A DNA stretch of 64,000 nucleotides from Streptomyces sp. CNQ-509 (GTDB taxonomy: Bacteria; Actinomycetota; Actinomycetes; Streptomycetales; Streptomycetaceae). The stretch's first letter is position 1, and every line of letters starts with the position of its first letter. The notes under the pieces are model-generated. The model searched no databases and was not told the DNA's origin. It worked only from the letters and a program-made list of their open reading frames with translations. The position numbers and the translations under genes were made by a program. Positions 8,386 to 15,800 of this stretch are shown piece after piece. The stretch covers positions 3,047,501-3,111,500 of the forward strand of contig NZ_CP011492.1 in the NCBI RefSeq assembly GCF_001011035.1. The letters are read 5' to 3'.

Positions 8386-9750
8386 TCACGTCCGTGCCGG
8401 AACCGCGGCCTCCGAGGCGTCGTCCGGCAGCGGCATCGAGTCCATGAAGGAGCTGACCGAGAACACCGCGCGCCCCGCCCCCGGCGGCCCGTACCCCGGA
8501 GGGGACGAGAGACCGTGGGTGTCCAGCGCGTCCTGGTACGTCTCCAGCAGCCGGATGTGGTACTCCAGCGGCGCGCCCTCGGGGTTGGCCTTGCCCAGCG
8601 GCGTCGTCGGCTCCGGGCACCAGGTGGTGAACCGCGGCACGACCCCGTGCGACATGAAGAAGTCCAGCCCCTCGCGCGTGGACGCGATGGCCTCGTCGAC
8701 CGTCGTGAAGCCGAACGGCTCGGCCATCTCCACGCCCGCGACGAAGTTGGGGATGACGTTCGAGGGACCGAAGACCTCCGCGGAGTCGAGGATGCGGCGG
8801 TGCCACTCGTCGCGGCCGACGTAGCGCTCCTTGCCGGGGCAGTACAGCTCGAAGAGCCGCCGGTCCCACACCTCGAAGTTGGGGTGGTAGATCTGCGCGC
8901 CGTAGTCGCGGAAGCGCTGCACGTCGGCCTTGGGCAGCGCCTGGGCGACGACCTTGCCGATCCAGCGGCCCGGGAAGCGCTCCTCGATGGCCTTGGCGTA
9001 CTGGCCGTAGAAGTCGGCCTCGTCCTTGCCGCCGATGTGGGAGGTGACGGCGCCGCCGGTGAGGGTGTACGCGGTGGAGGTCTTCGCGGTGTCGTACCGG
9101 TCGATGATCTCCAGCGCCTCCAGCACCTCCTCCACCGGCTTCACGCCCGTGTACGGGCGGCCCGCGGCCTTGTGCTGGCGCCAGTTGTGGTTGATGTCGC
9201 AGTACTGGCACTCCTCCTTGGCGCCGAAGTACTGGCAGACGCGGAAGACCGTGAGGTAGATCAGGTAGCCCCACTGGATGGTGGGCGCGACCTCCATGAC
9301 GGACTTCCCGTTGGCGAGCTTGTGCCGGTAGTAGTCCGGCATCGGCGGCAGCCCGACGTCGGCGATGCGCACGCCGTCGAGGTAGAGCCCGAGGGCCCCG
9401 TCGTCGCCGGGCTTCACGCGGTACGGGGACGAGGGGTTGACCCGTACGGAGACGACCGTGCGGCGCAGGTCGTACGGGCCGCCGGTGAGGACGACCTCCT
9501 CCGGCGGGCGGTTGAGCGCGGCGGCGCCCAGCTCGGGGAGCGTGCCGTGGTCGAAGGAGAAGATGAAGTACGACTTCGGCTTCACCTCGCCGGAGCCGTC
9601 CTCGCCCGCGCCGCTGAGCGCGGAGTCGTCGAAGGCCATCCCGCCGCGCAGCAGGTCTTCCTTGATCACGGCCTCTCTGGGCACGTGCGGGAAGCGGGCC
9701 ATCAGGCCCTCGACGAGGTCGGTCCGGCTGCCGCTGGCTGCGGTGGGCAT
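8386..9750 (-). CDS. Radical SAM enzyme, function unknown
   Basis: ATG at 9750 with GGAAGGAG 7 nt upstream; the longer frame to 9999 is not needed. 454 residues. The cluster motif appears as VCQYFGAKEECQYCD, i.e. C-x8-C-x2-C, longer than the canonical CxxxCxxC, in the middle of the protein (about residue 178). Downstream features fit a partial TIM barrel: TLTGGAVTS, ALPKADVQRFRDYGAQIYHPNFEVWD and PNFVAGVEMAEPFGFTTVDEA. The C-terminal GHGVVPRFTTWCPEPTTPLG resembles the substrate-closing part of biotin-synthase-like enzymes. Flanked by Rid genes on both sides, which often detoxify reactive enamines. Substrate unknown. Confidence 0.85.
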   Translation of the reverse strand: MPTAASGSRTDLVEGLMARFPHVPREAVIKEDLLRGGMAFDDSALSGAGEDGSGEVKPKSYFIFSFDHGTLPELGAAALNRPPEEVVLTGGPYDLRRTVVSVRVNPSSPYRVKPGDDGALGLYLDGVRIADVGLPPMPDYYRHKLANGKSVMEVAPTIQWGYLIYLTVFRVCQYFGAKEECQYCDINHNWRQHKAAGRPYTGVKPVEEVLEALEIIDRYDTAKTSTAYTLTGGAVTSHIGGKDEADFYGQYAKAIEERFPGRWIGKVVAQALPKADVQRFRDYGAQIYHPNFEVWDRRLFELYCPGKERYVGRDEWHRRILDSAEVFGPSNVIPNFVAGVEMAEPFGFTTVDEAIASTREGLDFFMSHGVVPRFTTWCPEPTTPLGKANPEGAPLEYHIRLLETYQDALDTHGLSSPPGYGPPGAGRAVFSVSSFMDSMPLPDDASEAAVPART

Positions 9751-9851
9751 GTACGTGCTCCTTCCCGGCGTCCGTGGCGGAGCGACGCCGCACCCTCCAT
9801 TGAACACGGACGGCCTCCCGTCCCGGGCGCCGGGGGAGCTGACGTGCCGCG

Positions 9852-10295
9852 TCAGCGGGGACCGGCGGCCGCCCCGGGGGCGCCGGTCCCCGCGGCCGGC
9901 ACGGCTCGTACGGCCACCGCGTCGACCTCGAAGAGCATCTCCGGCAGCGCCAGCGACGCCACTCCGACGAGCGTCTGCGCGGGCGGCGAGCCGCCCCACA
10001 CCCGGTGCAGCGCGGCGAGGACGGTCTCCAGCCGCTCGCGGTCGTGGCCGACGACGTACGTGCCGAGGCGCACGACGTCCTCGACGCCGAGCCCGGCGGC
10101 CGCCAGCGCGGTGCGGAGGTTGGCGAAGGACCGCTCGACCTGGGTGGCGAAGTCGGCGGAGACGACGGCTCCGGTCTCGTCGGAGGCGTACTGGCCGGCG
10201 ATGAAGACCGGCCGGCCGGGAGCGGTGGCGACGTGGCTGTAGCCGTATCCGGTCGGGTCGTGGAGCTGCGGGGGGTTGTGGAGCGTGCGGGTCAT
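9852..10295 (-). CDS. RidA-like protein with Ala/Gly-rich tail
   Basis: 147 residues. The Rid fold is seen from GYSHVATAPGRPVFIAGQYASDETG, the VERSFANLRTALAAAGLGVEDVVRLGTYVV segment and PAQTLVGVASLALPEMLFEVDAVAVRA. An extra 17-residue Ala/Gly/Pro tail follows the last strand. Start ATG 10295 has AAAGGA about 12 nt upstream. It is upstream of the radical SAM gene on the same strand (about 100 nt gap) and may be cotranscribed with it. Confidence 0.87.
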   Translation of the reverse strand: MTRTLHNPPQLHDPTGYGYSHVATAPGRPVFIAGQYASDETGAVVSADFATQVERSFANLRTALAAAGLGVEDVVRLGTYVVGHDRERLETVLAALHRVWGGSPPAQTLVGVASLALPEMLFEVDAVAVRAVPAAGTGAPGAAAGPR

Positions 10296-10362
10296 GGCCG
10301 GTGTGTCCTTTCGGGTGAATCCGGAACGGGTGCGGGGGTGTTCGGGGTGGCGCCGGGTGGGC

Positions 10363-11649
10363 TCACGGCGTCTCGGCGGGCGCGGCGGTGCGGGCGGCGG
10401 CGGGCGGTATGCGTGTCGTACGGGTGCACAGGACTACCGCCGCGAGGGTGAGGATCGCCCCCGCCGCCGGCGCCGCCCCCAGCGCGACCGCGTCGACGAG
10501 TACGCCCCCGAGCGCCGCCCCCGCCGCGATGGAGAGGCAGAAGGCGGCGACGTACAGCGAGGTGGCCGCCTCCGCGGCCCGCGGGGCGGCGGCCAGGAAC
10601 CACGACTGCAGGCCGACCGAGACGCCGCCGTACGCCAGCCCCCAGCCGGCGAGCAGCAGCACGGCGGGCACCGCTCCCCCGCCGGCCGCCGCGCCGGCCG
10701 GGCCGGGCAGCGCGGGCAGGAGCGCCGTCGCGACCAGCGCGGCGGCGAGCCCGGTGGCGACGGTGAGCACGGTCCGCCGCGGGTTGCGGGCGGCGGCGGC
10801 GCCGGCCAGGAAGTTGCCGGCCAGCCCGGCGGCGCCGTACCCGAGCAGCAGCACGCCGACGAGGCCGTCCCCGACGCCGTAGCGCTCCTGGAGGACCGGC
10901 CGGATGAAGGTGTACGCGAGGAAGTGCCCGGTGACGAGGAGCACCGTCAGGACCAGGCCCGCCCGCACCGCCGGGCTCTCCCGCGGCAGCCGGGCGAGGT
11001 CGGCGGGGCGCAGCCCCCGTTCGGCGGGCAGCCGCGGGAGCAGCAGCACCAGGGCGGCGAGCACCGCCAGCGCGAGCGCGCCGAGGACGGCGAAGGCGAC
11101 GCGCCAGCCGCCGAGTTCGCCGGTGAGGGTGCCGGCCGGGACGCCGAGCACGGAGGCGGCCGAGACGCCGCCGAAGATGACGGCGGTGGCCCGGGGCACC
11201 TCGCGCTCCGGCACGAGCCGCAGCGCGAGCCCGCCGGCGAACGCCCAGAAGCCCCCGATGCTCACCCCCAGCAGCACGCGGGCACCGAGCACGACGGCGA
11301 AGTGCCCGGCGAGCGCGGAGGCCGCGTGCGCGGCGACCACCAGGGCCATCAGCCCGGCCAGCACCAGCCGCCGGTCGGCCCGCCCGGCGGCCACCGCGAG
11401 CAGCGGCGCGGAGACGGCGGCGACGAGGCCGGGGACGGTGACCATGAGTCCCGCGGTGCCGGCGGAGACGCCCAGGTCCCGGCCGACGGGGGTGAGCAGG
11501 CCGACGGGCAGCAGCTCGGCGGTCATCACGGTGAAGATCCCGAGCGTGACCGCGGCGACGGCGAGCCGGCCACGAACGGCGGAGCGCGCGGGCGCCGGCG
11601 GCTCCGCGGGGGCCCCGGCCGCGGTGTGCTTTTCCTGGATATTCGACAT
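10363..11649 (-). CDS. MFS transporter, DHA1/AraJ-like
   Basis: 428 residues, 12 predicted helices. The start ATG 11649 has AGGGAG at good spacing. VTLGIFTVMTAELLPVGLLTPVGRDLGVS is the DHA1 helix 1 signature of the AraJ/PbuE/YdhP group; the loop 2-3 motif is AAGRADRRLVL. Followed by ILAFGG... helices with many Ala/Gly. The last 15 residues are an Ala/Thr/Pro tail. The RsrR-like regulator gene lies 51 nt upstream, and a copy of its presumed operator overlaps this start codon, so redox-controlled export is likely (inference). Confidence 0.88.
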   Translation of the reverse strand: MSNIQEKHTAAGAPAEPPAPARSAVRGRLAVAAVTLGIFTVMTAELLPVGLLTPVGRDLGVSAGTAGLMVTVPGLVAAVSAPLLAVAAGRADRRLVLAGLMALVVAAHAASALAGHFAVVLGARVLLGVSIGGFWAFAGGLALRLVPEREVPRATAVIFGGVSAASVLGVPAGTLTGELGGWRVAFAVLGALALAVLAALVLLLPRLPAERGLRPADLARLPRESPAVRAGLVLTVLLVTGHFLAYTFIRPVLQERYGVGDGLVGVLLLGYGAAGLAGNFLAGAAAARNPRRTVLTVATGLAAALVATALLPALPGPAGAAAGGGAVPAVLLLAGWGLAYGGVSVGLQSWFLAAAPRAAEAATSLYVAAFCLSIAAGAALGGVLVDAVALGAAPAAGAILTLAAVVLCTRTTRIPPAAARTAAPAETP

Positions 11650-11656
11650 CCAGAAT
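11633..11656. promoter_or_regulatory. Second copy of the Rrf2 operator, overlapping the MFS start codon
   Basis: CTGGAT (11635-11640) and ATCCAG (11648-11653) are 6-bp inverted arms separated by ATTCGAC. The half sites and the seven-base spacer match those of the inverted repeat at 12182-12206 in front of the Rrf2 gene (CTGGAT-ATTAAAC-CTCCAG). Position over the ATG (11647-11649) suggests a block to transcription or initiation. Confidence 0.55.
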
Positions 11657-11700
11657 CACTCCCTGCTCCGGCACCGGCCGGTCCGTACCGGAAAGGTCCG

Positions 11701-12180
11701 TCAGCCGTTCGCGAGCCAGCGCCGCAGCCGCTCGGGCGCGGCGGGCGCCTGCGCCTCCGCCTGCTCCCGCACGTCGTCCAGCGTCTGCCCGGCCAGCTCC
11801 CGGCGCCACGCCAGCTCGGCGCGCGCCATCGCGTGCGCGAAGGCGCACGGCGGCCGGTAACTCGCGGGCGCCCCGCCGCCGGGCCCCTGCTGCCGGATCT
11901 CCGTGCAGCGGAACACCTCGTCGGGGCCCTCGACCGCGGCGACGACGTCCATCAGCGTGATCCGCGCCAGCGGCCGGGCGAGCCGGAAGCCGCCGCGCGG
12001 CCCGGAGGCGGAGACGACGATGCCGGCCCGGACGAGGGCCTGGAGCTGCTTGTTGAGATACGGGGCGGGGAGCTCGTGGTACGCCGCGAGGCGGGCCGCC
12101 GTGACGGGGCGGTCGGGGCCGGCCCACGCCAGGTTCAGGCAACTGTGCAGCGCCCACTCGACGCCCTCGCTCATCCTCAT
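11701..12180 (-). CDS. Rrf2 family regulator, RsrR-like [2Fe-2S] type
   Basis: 159 residues. The first 12 residues (MRMSEGVEWALH) closely match those I remember for S. venezuelae RsrR, which supports the ATG at 12180. Winged HTH at about 26-75 (PVTAARLAAYHELPAPYLNKQLQALVRAGIV). Only two cysteines lie in the sensor loop, C92 (FRCTEIRQQGP) and C112 (PPCAFAHAM), 20 residues apart as in RsrR, with E8 and H35 in the places of its other two ligands. NsrR and IscR would have three clustered cysteines. Hence a redox-responsive 2Fe-2S sensor is likely. It probably represses itself and the MFS gene downstream. Confidence 0.85.
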   Translation of the reverse strand: MRMSEGVEWALHSCLNLAWAGPDRPVTAARLAAYHELPAPYLNKQLQALVRAGIVVSASGPRGGFRLARPLARITLMDVVAAVEGPDEVFRCTEIRQQGPGGGAPASYRPPCAFAHAMARAELAWRRELAGQTLDDVREQAEAQAPAAPERLRRWLANG

Positions 12181-12181
12181 G

Positions 12182-12206
12182 ATTCTGGATATTAAACCTC
12201 CAGAAT
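12182..12206 (-). promoter_or_regulatory. Inverted-repeat operator and probable leaderless promoter of the Rrf2 gene
   Basis: ATTCTGGA (12182-12189), 9 nt, TCCAGAAT (12199-12206): perfect 8-bp arms starting two bases before the ATG. Read on the minus strand, TTTAATAT sits about 7-12 nt before the start codon, which would put transcription start at or next to the ATG, a leaderless message. The operator would then cover the -10. Confidence 0.65.
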
Positions 12207-12399
12207 TACCAACGCAAGCAGGAGAACTGCGGAGCCGTGGATAGGCCCAGCAGACGGTCCGACATCGCGACTAAGCGCCCAAGTCGGTTACTTTTCTGCA
12301 CAACTGACTTTAGCGGCACACACTCAAATGGCGGATCAAATCCGGATACTCCGGCTACTCTTCTCCTCAAGTCGCAGCAGTTAGAGGGGAGTAGGGCGA

Positions 12400-12729
12400 A
12401 TGGGGCCGATGAAGAAGATCCCGGGACAGCGCAGTCCGGTGGAGTGTGCGCGCGCCTTGGACCAGGCACTTGAGGCCCAGCGAGCCCGGACCGCGCTGGT
12501 CCGGGCGATCAAGAACGGGGAGGTCGACTGCGTCCAGGCGCTGGAGCGCGCGGCGCGGGACGCCCTGGCCGGGGACATGCTGGCGAAGGACTTCCTGCTG
12601 GCGCTGCCGGGGGTGGGCCCCGCGCAGACGGCGAAGCTGATGACGAAGCTGGGCCTGTCGGACACCCGCAGGCTCCGCAGCCTGGCGCCGGTGCAGCGGG
12701 AGCTGATCGGCGCGGCGGTACGGAGCTGA
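12400..12729 (+). CDS. Streptomycete integration host factor (sIHF) paralogue
   Basis: 109 residues; ATG at 12400 behind GAGGGGAGTAGGG (a second ATG at 12409 is possible). The C-terminal half, DMLAKDFLLALPGVGPAQTAKLMTKLGLSDTRRLRSL, matches the helix-two turns-helix (ALPGVGxxxAxxLMxxLGI) of actinobacterial IHF, a small nucleoid protein that binds DNA without sequence preference. The N-terminal helix is more divergent than in housekeeping sIHF, which also lacks this extension, so this is probably a paralogue rather than the essential copy normally found next to gmk. Solitary, preceded by about 190 nt of lower-GC sequence. Confidence 0.8.
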   Translation: MGPMKKIPGQRSPVECARALDQALEAQRARTALVRAIKNGEVDCVQALERAARDALAGDMLAKDFLLALPGVGPAQTAKLMTKLGLSDTRRLRSLAPVQRELIGAAVRS

Positions 12730-13615
12730 CTCCCGCCGGGGGGTGCGGGGGGCCGTACGGGGGCATGCGGGGGCATGCGGGGGCGGCACGGACACAGGGC
12801 CGCGGGGTAGCGGCGGGTGGGCACGGGCCGGGCCTCAGGGGCTCGCCGTGGGGCCGGCGCGGTGGCGGCCCGCCGGCGCGGCCACGTCGTCCGGAACGCG
12901 CCCCTCACCGGGTCCGCCGCCCACGCCCCGGCCCGCTCGGCGAGGGCGTCGGTCAGCTCGTCGACGGTCAGCTCCGGGTCGGCGAGGCAGGTCGGCGGCG
13001 GGGAGGAGGCGGACGGTGCCGCGGGGGCCCGAAGGTCGTGACCACGGTGCGGTCCGCCCCCAGCGCGCGGCGTACGCCGGAGCGGGTGACGTCGGCGAGG
13101 CACCCGCGGCGGCACCCCGCCGCCGGCCCGCTGAGGGCCATCCGGCGCGCAGTCCCTCCTCACCCCGCCCGACCGGACGTCACCGACCACAGAAGGACTT
13201 CAGGTCAGGTTCCGTCCGTGATTCCCCCACACGGCACCCAGCCGACCGCCCTTTACCACCAGCCCCACCCCCACGCGGCCCTTTCCCGCGGAATCGGCCA
13301 GCGCCCCCGCCCGCCCCCTCACACTGGGAGCACGGCCGGCGCACGGGGCAGCGGCGCGGGCCGAGGAGGTGGTCGCCGATGGCATGTGGCTCGTGGAACT
13401 CCCGCCGATGCAAGACCAGGCGCTACTGGCGCACGCCGGCGCCGAGGCGCTGCGCCACGCGGCCCGGACCGCCCGTACCCAACCGGCACTGCGCCGCACG
13501 CGCCCCCCGCCGGACCACCTGCGGCTGATCCCGCGCCCGCGTACCCGGTCAACGCGGCGGAGAGCCCCGACCTCCACCGCCTCATGTTCGACGCGGGCCC
13601 CGCCCGCGGTGTCCG
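12730..13615. other. Gene-poor stretch, probably decayed
   Basis: About 890 bp with no convincing intact gene. The rightmost part of the plus strand (13369-13560) starts like a coding frame (WLVELPPMQDQALLAHAGAEALRHAAR) but turns into an Arg/Pro/Thr shadow. A minus-strand fragment is listed separately. A run of repeated GGGGGCATGC units lies at 12760-12783. No promoter or RNA recognised. Confidence 0.5.
12870..13140 (-). pseudogene. Frameshifted remnant of an unidentified gene
   Basis: Two natural-looking peptide pieces lie end to end in different minus-strand frames: first CLADVTRSGVRRALGADRT then VVTTFGP (about 13110-13015), next CLADPELTVDELTDALAE followed by RAGAWAADPVRGAF (about 12985-12895). 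The second has codon bias and composition of real coding sequence, but no start or stop fits and the frame changes near 13015. I cannot name the parent family. Confidence 0.3.
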
Positions 13616-15718
13616 TCAGTCCGGGCAGTGCGTCCCGCGCGGCAGTTGGTACGGGGCCGAGATGCGGTACGTGCCGGGGCGCGGGGCGTGCAGCCGGGTC
13701 CACTCGCCGGCCTTCGTGACGCAGCCCTCCAGGTTGACGTAGAGCTGCCCGCTCTCCGACCACTCCCGGACCCCGTCGACGTCCGCCCCGTCCGAGCCGT
13801 CGCCCTCCAGCACCTGCGGCGCCTCGACGCCCTCACCGTCCTCGTCGACCAGCCCGAGCCACGGCGAGAACGGCACCCGCACCAGCACCGGACCCGCGTA
13901 CTTCACGTCGATGACCAGCTCGCCCTCGTCCGCCCGCCGCACCTCCGCGGGCGCCTCGACCAGCGGCGTGGGGTCGTTGACCCGGAAGAGCCGCCAGTTC
14001 GCGTCCGCCCAGATCTCCGTCAGGTACGGCTGGCCCTCGGCGACGATCTTCGCCTCCTCGTGCGCCCCGGTGTCCGGCCGGTCCTCCACCGGCAGCACCA
14101 CATACCGCACCGCCCAGGTCTTCAGCCAGGCGTGGTACGTCTTCGGGGTCAGGCTGCCGTCGTAGAAGATCTCGTGCCGGTCCAGGTCCGCCTGCCGGTT
14201 CCAGCCGCGCGCCAGGCTCACGTACGGCTGCAGCGCGGACGCCTCGCGGTGGCTGCGTACGGGCACGACCTCGACCCGTCCCGCCTCCGCGTCCACCTGC
14301 TGCAACTGGTCCACCAGCGGCGCCAGCTCGCGCGTCCAGGCCGCGGTCGGGCTGGTGAGCACGAGGTCGACCACGGGCTTGACGATCACCCACACGGTGA
14401 TGGCCGCGAACGCCAGATACGCCGCCCGCACCGAACGCATCAGCCGCGGCGCCGCCTGCCGGGTCCCCGTCTGCGCGATGACCAGCAGCACCGTGCCGCC
14501 GAAGATCAGCGCGAGCCGCTCGATGTTGCTGCCGACGGGCGAGGGGATGACCCACGCGCCGAGCGTGCCGAGGAAGTAGATCGCCGCGACGATCCGGACC
14601 GTACGCCACGACTCCGGCGCCATCAGCCAGATCAGCGCGGCGGTGATCATCGGCGCCACCGCGGAGATCCACGGCATCGGCATGTTCCCCTGGAACGGGA
14701 AGAGCCAGCTCGACAGCGCGACGACCACCGGCGGCGCCGCCCCGAGCAGATACGCCTCGGTGCGCCGCTTCTGCAGGAACAGCCCGGTGGCGACCACCCC
14801 GGCGAAGAGCCCGGCCACCGGGCTCGCGGCCGTCGCCAGCATGCTGGTCAGCACGATCGCGGTCCCGCGCCAGCCGCCCACGGGCCGCCGGCCCTTGCCG
14901 GCCTCCTCGCCTTCTTCGTCCTCGTCGTCGCGGTCGTCGCGGAAGACCAGCGCGATCGCGACCAGCGCGAAGAGCAGCCCCAGCGCGAAGGTCACGCGGC
15001 CTGAGGCCGCGTTCCCCACGAGCGCCACGGCGCCGAAGAGCGACGGCACCAGCGGGCGCGGCACGTACCGGCAGCGGGCGAGGATCAGCGCGAGCACGCC
15101 CGCGGAGAGCGTCCCGGCGAGCACCATGGTCGTCCGCACGCCGAGCACGGCCATCAGGTAGGGCGAGACGACGCTGTACGAGACCGGGTGCATGCCCCCG
15201 TACCAGGCGAAGTTGTACGCCGTGGAGGGATGCCGGCCGGCGAACTCGGCCCAGGCGTCCTGCGCCGCCAGGTCGCCGCCCTCGTTGGCGAGGAGCAGCA
15301 GCCACAGGAGGTGCAGGATGCCGGCGGCGACGAGGGTGGTGAGCACGGGGCGCTGGGCGAGCCAGCGGAGATGGGGGCGGAAGCGCTCGGGCGGGGTGAA
15401 GCGCAGCCGGGCGGCGGAGGGGGCGCGGGAGGCGGCGGCTTCCGTACGGAGGGTGCCGCCCTCGGAGCCGCCGCCGTGTTTCACGTCCGTACGGGCAGCA
15501 CCGCCACCCGCCCCGGCGGCACCGGACGGGGCCGCGTCGCCCCCGCCCGCGGCCGTACCGCCGCCGCTCTCGTCCGCCGTGCTCTGCCCCGCGGGATCCG
15601 CCGGATCGCCGGAGCCGGCGGACGCAGGCGCGGGCCGGCCCCCGTCGGCTCCTGCGGCGGCTCCATCTGCTGATCGGCCGCCGGACGCGGCTTCGCGGTC
15701 CGGCTGCACGGTGGTCAC
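13616..15718 (-). CDS. Large multispanning membrane protein of a conserved actinobacterial type (glycosyltransferase-like architecture)
   Basis: GTG at 15718 chosen, 8 nt after GGGGAG; the frame further upstream to 15829 runs into an unlikely leader. 700 residues. The first 105 are a low-complexity Gly/Ala/Ser cytoplasmic tail. About 11 helices follow (from VLTTLVAAGILHLLWLLLL to AYLAFAAITVWVIVKPVV). A soluble C-terminal part of about 230 residues contains YVSLARGWNRQADLDRHEIFYDGSLTPKTYHAWL and RYVVLPVEDRPD, seen in polytopic proteins related to PMT/GT-C-like enzymes. I do not see the acidic first-loop motif needed to prove transferase activity. Next to the carboxypeptidase gene on the same strand, hinting at an envelope role. 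Confidence 0.75.
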   Translation of the reverse strand: MTTVQPDREAASGGRSADGAAAGADGGRPAPASAGSGDPADPAGQSTADESGGGTAAGGGDAAPSGAAGAGGGAARTDVKHGGGSEGGTLRTEAAASRAPSAARLRFTPPERFRPHLRWLAQRPVLTTLVAAGILHLLWLLLLANEGGDLAAQDAWAEFAGRHPSTAYNFAWYGGMHPVSYSVVSPYLMAVLGVRTTMVLAGTLSAGVLALILARCRYVPRPLVPSLFGAVALVGNAASGRVTFALGLLFALVAIALVFRDDRDDEDEEGEEAGKGRRPVGGWRGTAIVLTSMLATAASPVAGLFAGVVATGLFLQKRRTEAYLLGAAPPVVVALSSWLFPFQGNMPMPWISAVAPMITAALIWLMAPESWRTVRIVAAIYFLGTLGAWVIPSPVGSNIERLALIFGGTVLLVIAQTGTRQAAPRLMRSVRAAYLAFAAITVWVIVKPVVDLVLTSPTAAWTRELAPLVDQLQQVDAEAGRVEVVPVRSHREASALQPYVSLARGWNRQADLDRHEIFYDGSLTPKTYHAWLKTWAVRYVVLPVEDRPDTGAHEEAKIVAEGQPYLTEIWADANWRLFRVNDPTPLVEAPAEVRRADEGELVIDVKYAGPVLVRVPFSPWLGLVDEDGEGVEAPQVLEGDGSDGADVDGVREWSESGQLYVNLEGCVTKAGEWTRLHAPRPGTYRISAPYQLPRGTHCPD

Positions 15719-15800
15719 TGCGACGACTCCCCGTTTTCCCTTGACGTCCCCGGGGGCGGTGCCAGCGACGCTAGCACGGGCGTACGACGCCCCCGGGGCG

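Noticed and set aside
13369..13719. 116-residue plus-strand ORF
   Set aside because: Coding-like only in its first part and overlaps the 3' end of the membrane protein gene.
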